Origin: CABMGO01 sp964574775
GTDB taxonomy: Archaea; Nanobdellota; Nanobdellia; Pacearchaeales; GW2011-AR1
Direction of reading: 5' to 3'
NCBI GenBank assembly: GCA_964574775.1
Contig: CAZNOS010000005.1
Span: 1-28,779 of the forward strand
Length of the DNA: 28,779 bases
In this document: one piece after another, positions 14,317 through 22,736 of the stretch
Layout of the letters: every line of letters starts with the position of its first letter
Position numbering within the stretch: position 1 is the first letter of the stretch
Notes under the pieces: model-generated
Database searches by the model: none
What the model saw: only the letters and a program-made list of their open reading frames with translations
Told to the model about the DNA's origin: nothing
Position numbers and translations under genes: made by a program

Positions 14317-15193
14317 GAATGAACATAAAATAATTCTTGGTTTACCCAAGGGAAGTCTTCAGGAATCAACATTTAAAATATTTGAAAAAGCAGGATATAA
14401 TTTGAAAGTAGATGATAGGTCATATTTTCCCACAATTGATGATATTGAAATTGAGTGTGTTTTACTTAGAGCTCAGGAAATTGGAACATATGTTGAGGAT
14501 GGAGTTTTAGACGCTGGTATTACTGGTTTGGATTGGATAAAAGAAATGAATTCTGATGTTGAAGAGGTTGGAGAATTGATTTATGCCAAACAGGGGTTAA
14601 AGCCAGTAAAGTGGGTACTTGCCGTTGCAAATGAATCTCCCATTCAGTCTGTTAAAGACCTTGAGGGTAAAAGAATTGCCACAGAGGTAGTTAATCTTAC
14701 GAAAAAATATTTGGAAACTAACGGTGTTAATGCGAAGGTAGAGTTTTCTTGGGGAGCAACTGAAATAAAGGCAAGGGGATTAGTCGATGCAATAGTAGAT
14801 GTTACCGAAACTGGTTCTTCCTTGAGGGCCAATAATTTGAGAGTAGTTGATACACTTCTTACTTCTACGACGAGAATGGTTGCAAATAAAGAAAGCTGGA
14901 AAGATGAATGGAAACAGAAGAAAATGAAAGAAATTATGATGCTATTAAAGGGAGTTTTGTTGGCCGAAACGAAAGTGGAGATGTTAATGAACGTCAGAAA
15001 GAGCGACCTCCAGAAAGTATTGAATGTTCTTCCTGCACTTAACACACCAACTGTATCAGAACTATCTAATAAAGAATGGTGCGATGTTATTACTATCGTT
15101 GATAAAACTGCAGCAAGAAGTCTTATTCCGAAGCTAAAAGATGCTGGTGCAGAAGGAATTGTGGAAATTCCTATTAATAGAATTATTGAATAA
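14294..15193 (+). CDS. hisG: ATP phosphoribosyltransferase, long form
   Basis: A 299-residue enzyme catalysing the first committed step of histidine synthesis, ATP + PRPP to PR-ATP. The GLPKGSLQEST start, the IDVT-like VDAIVDVTETGSSLRANNLR PRPP segment and a C-terminal regulatory domain (VITIVDKTAARSLIPKLKDAGAEGIVEIP) identify the hetero-subunit-free HisG(L) type, normally inhibited by histidine through that domain. The start inside the hisI end is fixed by GGAGG at 14283-14287, about 6 nt upstream, and by LPKGSL being preceded by a short N-terminus. Confidence 0.96.
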   Translation: MERLQRNKNEHKIILGLPKGSLQESTFKIFEKAGYNLKVDDRSYFPTIDDIEIECVLLRAQEIGTYVEDGVLDAGITGLDWIKEMNSDVEEVGELIYAKQGLKPVKWVLAVANESPIQSVKDLEGKRIATEVVNLTKKYLETNGVNAKVEFSWGATEIKARGLVDAIVDVTETGSSLRANNLRVVDTLLTSTTRMVANKESWKDEWKQKKMKEIMMLLKGVLLAETKVEMLMNVRKSDLQKVLNVLPALNTPTVSELSNKEWCDVITIVDKTAARSLIPKLKDAGAEGIVEIPINRIIE

Positions 15194-15212
15194 ATGCATA
15201 TTCTAGATAATA

Positions 15213-15277
15213 CAACTAAAAAGTTTAAATAAAATTAAACCAAAATGTTTAAAACACTCTTTAAACCCATTAGTTTA
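15213..15277 (+). promoter_or_regulatory. Three direct copies of the AACY-GTTTA promoter element
   Basis: AACTAAAAAGTTTA (15214), AACCAAAATGTTTA (15238) and AACCCATTAGTTTA (15264) lie 24 and 26 bp apart. The second contains the TATA box of the regulator gene and the third reaches its start codon. This is the densest array of the element in the window and looks like an autoregulatory operator. Confidence 0.6.
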
Positions 15278-16137
15278 TGGTTTTGACCTTAACCATCCCT
15301 GAGCCAGGACAAGAGAAACGCATCAAAGATATTGTTATTGACGTATTGAGTTTCGAATGGCCACTTTCTTTATCGCAGCTTCATAATAGAGTTTCTAAAA
15401 ACTACAGATGTTCAACTTCTTGCCAGGCAACCTATAAAGCTATTTGCGAATTACTAAGAGAAGATGTTTTAACAAAGCAAGATAAACTCTATTCCGTAAA
15501 CATGAAATGGATTGAAAAACTTCAAGATTTTGCAAATCATGTTGAAAGTAACTATAAAAATGAAAACAAAGTTCCGCTAATTGATGGAATCTTGAGGGCA
15601 AAAACGGAAAACAACGTTACTATTTTGACTTTTGATTCTACTTTAGATATGGATAAGATGTGGATGAATATAAAGAAACAATATTATAAGAATCTCGACC
15701 AGGAAAATGAGATAACCTTTTGGGAGGGAAATCACTGCTGGTGGTTATTGACTTACCCTGAATCTGAATACTCTGAATTAGAAAAGTTGAAAGAGAAGAA
15801 GGTTAGGCATTTTTTTATTAATCATGGAAATAGTGATTTAGATAGGCACGCAAAAAAATTCTATAATAGTGTAGGGATACCATTTAAGATTGATAAGAAA
15901 CCCGTGGAATGCGACATTGGTGTTTTTGGAGATACTATTATGCAGGTTTATTTACCAAAAGAAATAAAAGAAAAAATAGATGATATTTATAAAAAGCACA
16001 AAGATCCATCTAAAATTAATATTCCTGAATTTATAAAAAATGTATTAAATAAAAAAGTAACCATACAGCTAGTGCTTACAAAAAATAAAGAAATTGCAGA
16101 GCAACTTAAACAGAAAATTATGAAAGACTTCAACTAA
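15277..16137 (+). CDS. Winged-helix-like transcription regulator with C-terminal effector domain
   Basis: A 286-residue protein. Residues about 12-75 show a winged-helix pattern (IDVLSFEWPLSLSQLHNRVS...SCQATYKAICELLREDVLTKQDKLYSV). Residues about 100-230 form a separate alpha/beta domain (LTFDSTLDMDKMW...WWLLTYPESEY...FFINHGNSDLDRHAKKFY...CDIGVFGDTIMQVYLP). That layout resembles TrmB-type or PLD-like-domain archaeal regulators, but the family is not certain. Its own promoter carries three copies of an element also found before other genes downstream, so it is the best local candidate for the protein that binds it. Its stop codon overlaps the next copy. Confidence 0.6.
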   Translation: MVLTLTIPEPGQEKRIKDIVIDVLSFEWPLSLSQLHNRVSKNYRCSTSCQATYKAICELLREDVLTKQDKLYSVNMKWIEKLQDFANHVESNYKNENKVPLIDGILRAKTENNVTILTFDSTLDMDKMWMNIKKQYYKNLDQENEITFWEGNHCWWLLTYPESEYSELEKLKEKKVRHFFINHGNSDLDRHAKKFYNSVGIPFKIDKKPVECDIGVFGDTIMQVYLPKEIKEKIDDIYKKHKDPSKINIPEFIKNVLNKKVTIQLVLTKNKEIAEQLKQKIMKDFN

Positions 16138-16160
16138 AAAGTTTAACAGATTTTAAACAT
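16131..16160 (+). promoter_or_regulatory. AACY-GTTTA promoter element before the symporter operon
   Basis: AACTAAAAAGTTTA begins 62 bp before the symporter ATG and overlaps the previous stop codon. A degenerate second copy beginning AAC follows 24 bp later, just ahead of an AT-rich TATA-like stretch. Confidence 0.6.
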
Positions 16161-16193
16161 TAGAGATATATTCTTTTTAATATTTTAATTAAT

Positions 16194-17543
16194 ATGGATG
16201 CGACAATAATTGTCATAATTACATATTTCTTAGTGTTTATTTTAATAGGGATTTTTATAAAAAAATCTAAAAACTCGAGTGAGTTCGCTACCGCAAAAAA
16301 ATCCTTGGGTGTTATTTCTATAGCCACTGGGCTTGTTATGACACATTATGGTGGAGGTTTTATTCTCGGAGGAGCGGAGTTGGGATATCAGTATGGATGG
16401 TATGGATTATCATATGGTTTAGCGACAGCATTTGGAGTTTTATTTTTGGGCATTTTTTTATCCAAAAAAATAATTTCTAAAACCAGAGGAAATGTTAAGA
16501 CTATTCCATCCTTTCTTATGAAAAAATTTAAAGATAAAAGATTATTTTATACTGCAACCACTCTCTCAATTGTTGCACTGATTGCAATTGCTTCTGCTCA
16601 GTTGTTTGCAGCAATGAAAATATTTTCTTCTTTAAATATTCCAGTCAGGGCTAGTTCAATATTACTAATGTTAATCGTTTGTTTAATTGCGATGAAGGGA
16701 ATGGGGGCGCTTACTAAATCTGGAAAATTCAATTTGCTCATAGCAAGCATTGGTGCGATATTTGCTATTTATTTAGCAGTTAGCATTTCTCCGCAATTAC
16801 CCGTCTCTACAACTTTTACACAAATGCCAGCCCAAAACCTTTTGTGGATTTTACTTCCCACTATAATGTACACCCTTATTGGGCAAGATTTTCATCAAAA
16901 GATATATTCGACAAAATCTCCTAAGACTGCAAAATATGCATGTATTCTTGCATCTGCAATACTTCTATTACTCAGCTTCTTTCCAGTTATAATTGGCATG
17001 AAAAGCAAGGGCTTGTTTGTAATTACTGCATCCGAAGCCATGCCTCAATTTATTTTATATGCCATGCCATCAATTTTCAAGGGTCTTTTTATCGCGGCAA
17101 TTTTGGCGGCAGTAATTGGATCTGCGCAATCAGTGATTAATGCAGCAGCTACGCAAATTTCGGAAGATATATTTGGTCAGATGAAAATAAAAAATAAACA
17201 TAGAAAAAATTTAGTGGCACCCGTATCTGCGATAGTTATTTCTATAGTTGCATTTATAATTACGCTATTTTCAAAAAGTATTGTTAATAATATAATCTTG
17301 GCATATACGTTTTATACAGCCAGTATGTTTGTTCCCATTATTGTTGCGTTTATGTTAAAAAAAAGAAAAACTCCGATTAAACAAATATTTATTGTTGCCG
17401 TGATAGGTTTGATTAGCTCGATTGCCATAGAGTTTGGATTAATTAAGACCCAAATTCCATCTATAATAATCAGTGTAGGAATTTCTCTTGCTCTCTTCGA
17501 GTTAATAATTCTATACAGATATGTAGTTATTAGAAAGAGGTAA
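16194..17543 (+). CDS. Sodium:solute symporter (SSS/SLC5 family)
   Basis: A 449-residue integral membrane protein with about 13 hydrophobic segments and the LeuT-fold SSS landmarks: the early MTHYGGGFILGGAELGY unwound-helix region and the TM8-like SAQSVINAAATQISEDI sodium-binding segment. SSS transporters couple Na+ entry to uptake of amino acids, sugars, nucleobases, organic acids or vitamins, and the substrate cannot be read from sequence. It heads a two-gene unit, overlapping the following gene by one base (TAATG). It carries the shared promoter element, so uptake is probably co-regulated with the enzymes further downstream. Confidence 0.9.
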   Translation: MDATIIVIITYFLVFILIGIFIKKSKNSSEFATAKKSLGVISIATGLVMTHYGGGFILGGAELGYQYGWYGLSYGLATAFGVLFLGIFLSKKIISKTRGNVKTIPSFLMKKFKDKRLFYTATTLSIVALIAIASAQLFAAMKIFSSLNIPVRASSILLMLIVCLIAMKGMGALTKSGKFNLLIASIGAIFAIYLAVSISPQLPVSTTFTQMPAQNLLWILLPTIMYTLIGQDFHQKIYSTKSPKTAKYACILASAILLLLSFFPVIIGMKSKGLFVITASEAMPQFILYAMPSIFKGLFIAAILAAVIGSAQSVINAAATQISEDIFGQMKIKNKHRKNLVAPVSAIVISIVAFIITLFSKSIVNNIILAYTFYTASMFVPIIVAFMLKKRKTPIKQIFIVAVIGLISSIAIEFGLIKTQIPSIIISVGISLALFELIILYRYVVIRKR

Positions 17544-18268
17544 TGGTTGATAAAATTTATAAGCTTAATAATATGATAAAAACGATGGTAACTGGATTAG
17601 AAACTCTACCAAGAGAGATAGTTATACCAAAAAGTACAATTGTTAACTTAGAGGCAATCGCGAAAGCAGTATTCCCTATGGAAATCGATGGTTACCTTCC
17701 CCTTAGAGAAATAGGAGGCAATGATGTTGCTACAGGTATTGTGTTAAGATATGACGACATCGATATTAGAGCGTTTATATATTCTAATAATTTTGAAAGC
17801 TTGACAAGATGCTTAAAGCACAACAATCTCCCGGACATCGAACTTCAAGCAATGCAAGAAGAACATGCAAGGGCAGAAAAACTTTTCAGTTCGTATAAAG
17901 AATGCCAAAGACGTAGAAAAACAAATGAATGTAATATTGATGCAATACAAAGTTCTGTATGCGAGAATTGTTCCGCATATGATCAGCCGAGAATACCTCA
18001 GTTGTATAAGTGGTTCCCTCATTCTCCCAGCATAGCTTGGCATTGCCACGTAACTTCTACATACGGAGATATTCAAAAACTGAGTGTGCCATCTGTTCCA
18101 GATAGCCGCGCCGTTGCAACGAGAGTTAGTACCGATGGAATGCCGATTAGAGCCGAAATGATTACCTGTACCTCAGAAGACGGAGAACAAATTACCAGAG
18201 CCTACACATTGCCCATGGAAGGAATATTTGGAAACCAAGGACTAGAAAGAACAGAGATGCGTTTGTAG
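17543..18268 (+). CDS. JAMM/MPN-like putative metalloprotease with Cys-rich insert
   Basis: A 241-residue protein with a possible JAMM metal-site pattern: Glu47 in FPMEIDGYL (like the PxExxGxL of JAB domains), then WHCH (H167, H169), and S184-VP-D187 in PSVPD. The H-to-S gap is 14 residues, longer than the canonical seven, so this is a tentative call. JAMM proteins remove ubiquitin-like modifiers or cleave sulfur-carrier fusions. Between the halves is CQRRRKTNEC...SSVCENC, a likely zinc-binding insert. It overlaps the symporter stop. However, a TTTATAAG box at 17555-17562 lies 26 bp before Met15 (17585), which may be a second, leaderless start giving 227 residues. Confidence 0.45.
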   Translation: MVDKIYKLNNMIKTMVTGLETLPREIVIPKSTIVNLEAIAKAVFPMEIDGYLPLREIGGNDVATGIVLRYDDIDIRAFIYSNNFESLTRCLKHNNLPDIELQAMQEEHARAEKLFSSYKECQRRRKTNECNIDAIQSSVCENCSAYDQPRIPQLYKWFPHSPSIAWHCHVTSTYGDIQKLSVPSVPDSRAVATRVSTDGMPIRAEMITCTSEDGEQITRAYTLPMEGIFGNQGLERTEMRL

Positions 18269-18273
18269 AGATT

Positions 18274-18315
18274 CAACTAAATAGTTTATACTTCATCAAC
18301 TAAAAGATTATAAAT
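18274..18315 (+). promoter_or_regulatory. AACY-GTTTA promoter element before the 18336 operon
   Basis: AACTAAATAGTTTA begins 61 bp before the ATG. A second copy, AACTAAAAGATTAT, begins 23 bp later and runs into the TATA box ATTATAAAT at 18307-18315. Confidence 0.65.
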
Positions 18316-18335
18316 GGTATTTATTTTAAGAATAT

Positions 18336-19235
18336 ATGGTTACTAAAAGACCTTACTTATTGACTGGAGGGTTGGTTCCGTTAATAGAAAATAGACACAA
18401 AACAAAGCTTAGTTCTCATGCTCGCGATGCAATTAGAATTTTAGAAAAAATGTATTTTTCCACCACTGCAAGTCTGTTAAATGAGAGAAGAGAAAGGGAT
18501 GAACACGGAACTATAAAATATGAATGGGAGGTACAGTTTGTATCTGATGAAGAAATCGACTCTAACCTTAGACAGCTAATCACAGACAGAAAAACCGCTA
18601 AACCAATTGTAAGCTTTGATGATGTTTATTGTCAAGATTTGGCTGATGCAAACTATCATGTGACTCGACTTCAGGATCCCAATAGACTGACCGAGAGTCC
18701 ACAACTTGGACCTAGATTCGCAAATCCAACATTGGAAACACAGGTTGAAAACCTTAGAGCTAAATTTGGTAATGAAGTTGATGTAATGGATATTGGTGTT
18801 TTTGGAGGAGATACTTTAGCGGGAGAAATAAATAGATTCGCCGAAGGTGGGGTTAAGATAGGAAATATTTATGTTATGTTTGCGGGACAGGAAGGAATTG
18901 AAAGAATTGCTGAAACGGGCTCAAAATTAAACTATGTTCGACCAGTGGATTGGGTAGATTGGTTAGAAATGAGAGACTGCGTCGGATTTGATGGAAGAAA
19001 GGTAAGGATGTATGGTGAAGCAGTTGATTGTTCTAGAAATTTATTTGTAAGATATACTGAAAAATCCAATAGTTGGGCAAGTATTCCCGAAGAAGCAAGG
19101 TCTCAATATGAGAATATGTATCAAGATTATTTTCAAGCAATCAAGTCTATTTTAGCATGTGACGGTATTGACGTTAAATTAGAAAAATCTCCGGAACATG
19201 ATTTGGTTTACGATCTTCAAATCGGAAGGAAATAA
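18336..19235 (+). CDS. Uncharacterised protein, possibly phosphoribosyltransferase-like
   Basis: A 299-residue soluble protein. The only motif I can point to is VDVMDIGVFGGDTLAGEI (residues 148-164), a hydrophobic strand followed by D...GGDT. It loosely resembles the PRPP loop of class I phosphoribosyltransferases, but the usual pair of acidic residues is incomplete. The N-terminus (GGLVPLIENRHKTKLSSHARDAI) and the C-terminal half are not recognised. It sits 2 nt upstream of a HAD phosphatase gene and carries the shared promoter element. Treat the PRTase idea as a weak guess. Confidence 0.5.
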   Translation: MVTKRPYLLTGGLVPLIENRHKTKLSSHARDAIRILEKMYFSTTASLLNERRERDEHGTIKYEWEVQFVSDEEIDSNLRQLITDRKTAKPIVSFDDVYCQDLADANYHVTRLQDPNRLTESPQLGPRFANPTLETQVENLRAKFGNEVDVMDIGVFGGDTLAGEINRFAEGGVKIGNIYVMFAGQEGIERIAETGSKLNYVRPVDWVDWLEMRDCVGFDGRKVRMYGEAVDCSRNLFVRYTEKSNSWASIPEEARSQYENMYQDYFQAIKSILACDGIDVKLEKSPEHDLVYDLQIGRK

Positions 19236-19237
19236 GA

Positions 19238-20050
19238 ATGGAGCGGCTTGAAGTTTTTTTTGATATTGACGGTTGTTTAGTCGATAAAGAATATCATCTA
19301 ACTATTCCCACTACTGAGCTCGAAAGGGGCGTTCGTGCATCTTCTTTACGGATGGGTTTGCATCTTAATTCTAATAGGTCCAGACGGAGTATACTTGATA
19401 TTCGTGCTCAAGTTGGGTTTAATGGACTGGTAATTTATGAAAATGGACAAGGGATATTTAATCCTACCACTGGCGAAGATTATACTCTTTCGAAAATTGG
19501 AAAGTTTTCTAGAAAAGATTTAATAAGAAAGTTGGGGCAAATTTCTGAACAGGTTTCATTTGTTTCTACTGACGATTTAATAAATTTTCCAGAACGTTTC
19601 TCGAGTTCTCTTTCGCGAGTCATATTTTGTGAAGAGTCGAGAGAGTATACAGCAACGGTTTATCCACGAGTTATAAAAAATGGTGTTCCCACTTTTGACA
19701 AAAACTATTTGGACGAAGCAAAGGAATTTTTATCGAAAAGCTTTGGAAATAAGTACATTATTCGATCTACTCCAGGATACGGGAATGTAGTTTTAACGCC
19801 TATTGGTGCACTAAAGAGTGGTCCGATGAAAAGACTCTTTGGAACTAACAGAGTGGCGTCCTTCGGGGACGATATTCCAGACATAAATATGTTTCAGGAA
19901 TCCTCGCCAACATTGATTGGGTGTCCGGCAAATTCCGTCCAAGAAGTTAAAGAGTTTGTAAGAAAGAATGGTGGATTTGTAGCAGGAGGCCAATATACTA
20001 CTGGAGCGATTGAGTTTTTGAATTATTTAAACGGGAAACTTTCCCAATAA
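19238..20050 (+). CDS. HAD-superfamily hydrolase, Cof-like
   Basis: A 270-residue phosphatase with HAD motif I FFDIDGCLVD (nucleophile D9, general acid D11), motif II LNSNRS, a Lys in LKSGPMKRL, and motif IV SFGDDIPDINMF near residue 210. The large central cap (residues about 60-190) is the type IIB arrangement of Cof/sugar-phosphate phosphatases. It probably removes phosphate from a small sugar or nucleotide. It starts 2 nt after its upstream partner, so the two are co-transcribed and probably act in one pathway. Confidence 0.85.
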   Translation: MERLEVFFDIDGCLVDKEYHLTIPTTELERGVRASSLRMGLHLNSNRSRRSILDIRAQVGFNGLVIYENGQGIFNPTTGEDYTLSKIGKFSRKDLIRKLGQISEQVSFVSTDDLINFPERFSSSLSRVIFCEESREYTATVYPRVIKNGVPTFDKNYLDEAKEFLSKSFGNKYIIRSTPGYGNVVLTPIGALKSGPMKRLFGTNRVASFGDDIPDINMFQESSPTLIGCPANSVQEVKEFVRKNGGFVAGGQYTTGAIEFLNYLNGKLSQ

Positions 20051-20052
20051 GA

Positions 20053-20060
20053 TTTATAAA
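20053..20060 (+). promoter_or_regulatory. TATA box for the nucleoside phosphorylase-M20 pair
   Basis: TTTATAAA is centred 25-26 bp before the ATG at 20082. No copy of the shared AACY-GTTTA element is seen at the -62 position. Confidence 0.6.
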
Positions 20061-20081
20061 CTATTTCTGGTATTTTTTTTT

Positions 20082-20816
20082 ATGATTCAGCCACACATTA
20101 ACATCGACAAGGTAAATGAGTACGTTCTTCTTCCAGGCGATCCTGGTAGGATAGATAGAATATTGAAGTATTTCGATTCTAAAAAAGAGATAAGTTACAA
20201 TCGTGGGCTCAGGGTTTCTGAGGGTAGCTTTGAAAAAATAAATATTTCGGCAGTCTCTACAGGCATGGGTTGCCCCTCAGCATCCATTGTTATGGAGGAG
20301 TTAGCTAATGCTCATGCAAAGACGGTTGTTCGACTTGGAACATGCGGAGGTCTTCTTAAGGAAATGCAGCCAGGAGATCTTGTGATTCCAGATGCGGCTC
20401 TTTGTGCAGATGGGACAAGTAGGGAATACGGTTACGGAGACAAAGTTATTTCTGCAAGCAAAATTATTTTTGACGCGTTGATTGAAGCTGCTAAAAAATT
20501 AAATGTACGATATTTTGTTGGGACCAATCGAACTCATGATGCCTTTTATGAGCCTATTGAAAATTTTATTAAACTTGAAGGAAAAGGTCTTGTAAGTTCA
20601 GAAATGGAATGTTCCGCCGTTTTTTTAGTTTCACAAATCAGGAAGATTAACGCGGGTGCGATATTGGTTGTTAATACGCCAGAACCCCCGGAAGAAGTAA
20701 GAAAGAATCCAGATATGATATATAAGTTGACTGATCAAAATAGGGTAAGCGAGGGAATAGAAAATTCTATTAAAGTTGCCCTAGAGGCTATAAAAATTAT
20801 TGAATCAAGAAAATGA
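20082..20816 (+). CDS. Nucleoside phosphorylase (uridine/purine phosphorylase family)
   Basis: A 244-residue NP-I family enzyme that splits nucleosides with phosphate into base and ribose-1-phosphate. The phosphate loop is LPGDPGRIDR (residues 17-26), with STGMGCPSA (59-67), RLGTCGGL (84-91) and the ribose-binding SSEMECSA (172-179). The usual base-selecting SD segment near the C-terminus is replaced by VVNTPEPPEE, so the substrate cannot be assigned. A leaderless start is fixed by a TATA box. The stop overlaps the next gene by ATGA. Confidence 0.9.
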   Translation: MIQPHINIDKVNEYVLLPGDPGRIDRILKYFDSKKEISYNRGLRVSEGSFEKINISAVSTGMGCPSASIVMEELANAHAKTVVRLGTCGGLLKEMQPGDLVIPDAALCADGTSREYGYGDKVISASKIIFDALIEAAKKLNVRYFVGTNRTHDAFYEPIENFIKLEGKGLVSSEMECSAVFLVSQIRKINAGAILVVNTPEPPEEVRKNPDMIYKLTDQNRVSEGIENSIKVALEAIKIIESRK

Positions 20817-21919
20817 AACCTCTAAAAGTCTTAGAAGAACTTATCGCAATAGACTCGCAATGTAATAAGTCTAATAGTAATATCATTCGATGTGTAACAC
20901 AAATGCTTTCTGGCTTTCAGTCTACAGAATATACTTTTTCTAAAGGTGGCCTTGATTTGTATAATCTAGTTGTTAAAATTCCAGGTGAAAGAACCGACAA
21001 CCCAATAGTTTTTGTGGGGCACACGGATACTGTAGTGGCATCTTCTCAATGGCAGACAAATCCATTTCAAGCTCACGTGAAAGATGGAAAAATGTACGGA
21101 CTCGGTTCAGCTGACATGAAATCAGGTTTGGCTTGTATGATTTCCGCTGCTGTAAATTTAAAACAAAAACCGAAGAATGACGTTTATCTTTTATTTGATG
21201 CTGACGAAGAAGATGGAGGAGAAGGCGGAAGGGAGCTTGTAAAAAGGTTTGATATATCAAATGCGAGAGTGATTGTCGCAGAACCTAGCGATGGCAAAAT
21301 AGTCTATGCCCAGAAGGGATGCTTAGATATGGAATTGATTTTTATGGGTATCGCGAAACATTCATCTATGGCAGATAGAGAATACAATTTGAAGCATAGT
21401 GCTATATCTAAAGCTATTGCCTTTGCAAATAAACTAGATAATTATTCTGCTCAAATTGAGACAAGAAACGACGCTATTCTTGGCAAACCCACAATTAACC
21501 TTGGAAAAATAATGGGTGGTACTGGGGCCAATATAGTTGCTGATAAATGCGTGATAAGTATCTGTCGTAGATTGATTCCCTCGGAAAGAATTGATGACGA
21601 ATATGAAGCTATTTCTTGCTTGGCAAAATCTATCAACCACAATGTTTCAATAAAGACAACCTTTTTCGGACAGCCATTTTTGGCAGATGTAAATAGTGAG
21701 TTGATAAAAAATTTACAAACTATCTCTAAACAATGTTCTTTAGATGGAGAATTAGCTGTTAAACCTTTCTGGACAGAAGCATCTCTATTTGCAAAATATG
21801 GACAGACGGTTATATTCGGGCCGGGTCAAACTGAATTTTGCCATCAACCGAATGAGAGCGTTAAATTGAAGGATCTTGAAATATTTTTTAAAATTTATAG
21901 TAAACTAATGTCTTCCTAA
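20813..21919 (+). CDS. M20-family metallohydrolase (ArgE/DapE/ACY1 type)
   Basis: A 368-residue zinc hydrolase with the di-metal ligands in order: FVGHTDTV (H70, D72), GSADMKSG (D101), DADEED (general base E132 and ligand E133), AEPSDG (E157), and a C-terminal TEFCHQPNE histidine. The dimerisation domain lies between about residues 170 and 280. Relatives deacylate acetylornithine, succinyl-diaminopimelate or N-acyl amino acids. Its coupling to a nucleoside phosphorylase (ATGA overlap) rather than to arginine or lysine genes makes the substrate unclear. Confidence 0.92.
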   Translation: MKPLKVLEELIAIDSQCNKSNSNIIRCVTQMLSGFQSTEYTFSKGGLDLYNLVVKIPGERTDNPIVFVGHTDTVVASSQWQTNPFQAHVKDGKMYGLGSADMKSGLACMISAAVNLKQKPKNDVYLLFDADEEDGGEGGRELVKRFDISNARVIVAEPSDGKIVYAQKGCLDMELIFMGIAKHSSMADREYNLKHSAISKAIAFANKLDNYSAQIETRNDAILGKPTINLGKIMGGTGANIVADKCVISICRRLIPSERIDDEYEAISCLAKSINHNVSIKTTFFGQPFLADVNSELIKNLQTISKQCSLDGELAVKPFWTEASLFAKYGQTVIFGPGQTEFCHQPNESVKLKDLEIFFKIYSKLMSS

Positions 21920-21920
21920 T

Positions 21921-21960
21921 CAACCACCAAGTTTAACATTTCTTTAACCAAGCTAATATA
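21921..21960 (+). promoter_or_regulatory. AACY-GTTTA promoter element before the PurO-like gene
   Basis: AACCACCAAGTTTA begins 64 bp before the ATG at 21986. A second copy, AACCAAGCTAATAT, follows 24 bp later and overlaps a TATA-like TAATATAATC. Confidence 0.6.
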
Positions 21961-21985
21961 ATCTTTTTTAATTATAGATAATTAG

Positions 21986-22714
21986 ATGGTATATACTGGG
22001 AGGATGGTTATAGTCGGAAAAACTGGTGAATATCCTTTTGTGGGATTTATACTTTCTAGCAAAACTCATCCAGATAGAAGAATGGAAGCTAGGGCGTATG
22101 GAGACAAAACCAAGGTTTATGTTTTACCGCAGATTGGACATGAGAAAGATAACGTAGACTACCCAGAGGTGGACAATTACGCTTGTATCTCTGCAGAAAA
22201 AATTTCGCCCATAATTGAGTCCCAAAAATGCATCACCAATGCATGCGAAGAGAGTTTTTTAAGAAGATTGCAAAAATCAGTTATCGTCGGTTTTAATGGT
22301 CACATGTGCAAAAGATGCATGGCGAATATTCGAGATGGGATGAGACCAGAAATTGCAATGGACTCTACTCTCTTCGAGTTCAGAGGAGTCCCGGGAGACG
22401 CAAGAGTTGGTGGAATAGTTTATAGAGATGGAGAAAGGGAGTTTGGTATTCTTGGAATAAACGATTCAGATAGGCTGGAAAAAAGAATAAAGGCATATCA
22501 ACTTGAAAACAATTTAGGAGTTTATACTTGCATAAAAAATACTAATTTAGACAATTTTGTAGAAATCCCAAACGTTACTTGTCCAGAAGAACTTGCAAAT
22601 TATCTTTGTAGCGGTATGATTTTGGGACTTGAAAAAGTAATTTCATCCGGTGTAACGATTTTACGAGGAGGAAACTTTTACACTGGGGTATGTAACCTAC
22701 CAAAAAGTTTATAG
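21986..22714 (+). CDS. IMP cyclohydrolase-like protein (PurO family)
   Basis: A 242-residue protein whose N-terminus YTGRMVIVGKTGEYPFVGFILSSKTHPDRR matches the archaeal PurO pattern (Y-x-GR-x-x-x-VG, then V-x-x-SSR-x-x-PNR). PurO closes the imidazole ring of FAICAR to IMP. The expected NGSHTD-like loop here reads FNGHMCKRCM, and there is a CESFLRRLQ insertion, so it may be a diverged paralogue. It carries the shared promoter element and precedes hisC by 22 nt. The HisF/HisH by-product AICAR links histidine and purine synthesis, which makes the position near his genes plausible. Confidence 0.7.
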   Translation: MVYTGRMVIVGKTGEYPFVGFILSSKTHPDRRMEARAYGDKTKVYVLPQIGHEKDNVDYPEVDNYACISAEKISPIIESQKCITNACEESFLRRLQKSVIVGFNGHMCKRCMANIRDGMRPEIAMDSTLFEFRGVPGDARVGGIVYRDGEREFGILGINDSDRLEKRIKAYQLENNLGVYTCIKNTNLDNFVEIPNVTCPEELANYLCSGMILGLEKVISSGVTILRGGNFYTGVCNLPKSL

Positions 22715-22717
22715 TCT
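22697..22717 (+). promoter_or_regulatory. hisC promoter with a single element copy
   Basis: CTACCAAAAAGTTTA (one mismatch from the CAACYAAAWAGTTTA consensus) begins 39-40 bp before hisC. Its GTTTATAG end is the TATA box. Only the promoter-proximal position is occupied, and the -62 copy is missing. Confidence 0.5.
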
Positions 22718-22736
22718 TTAATTTGAGTAATAAAAC

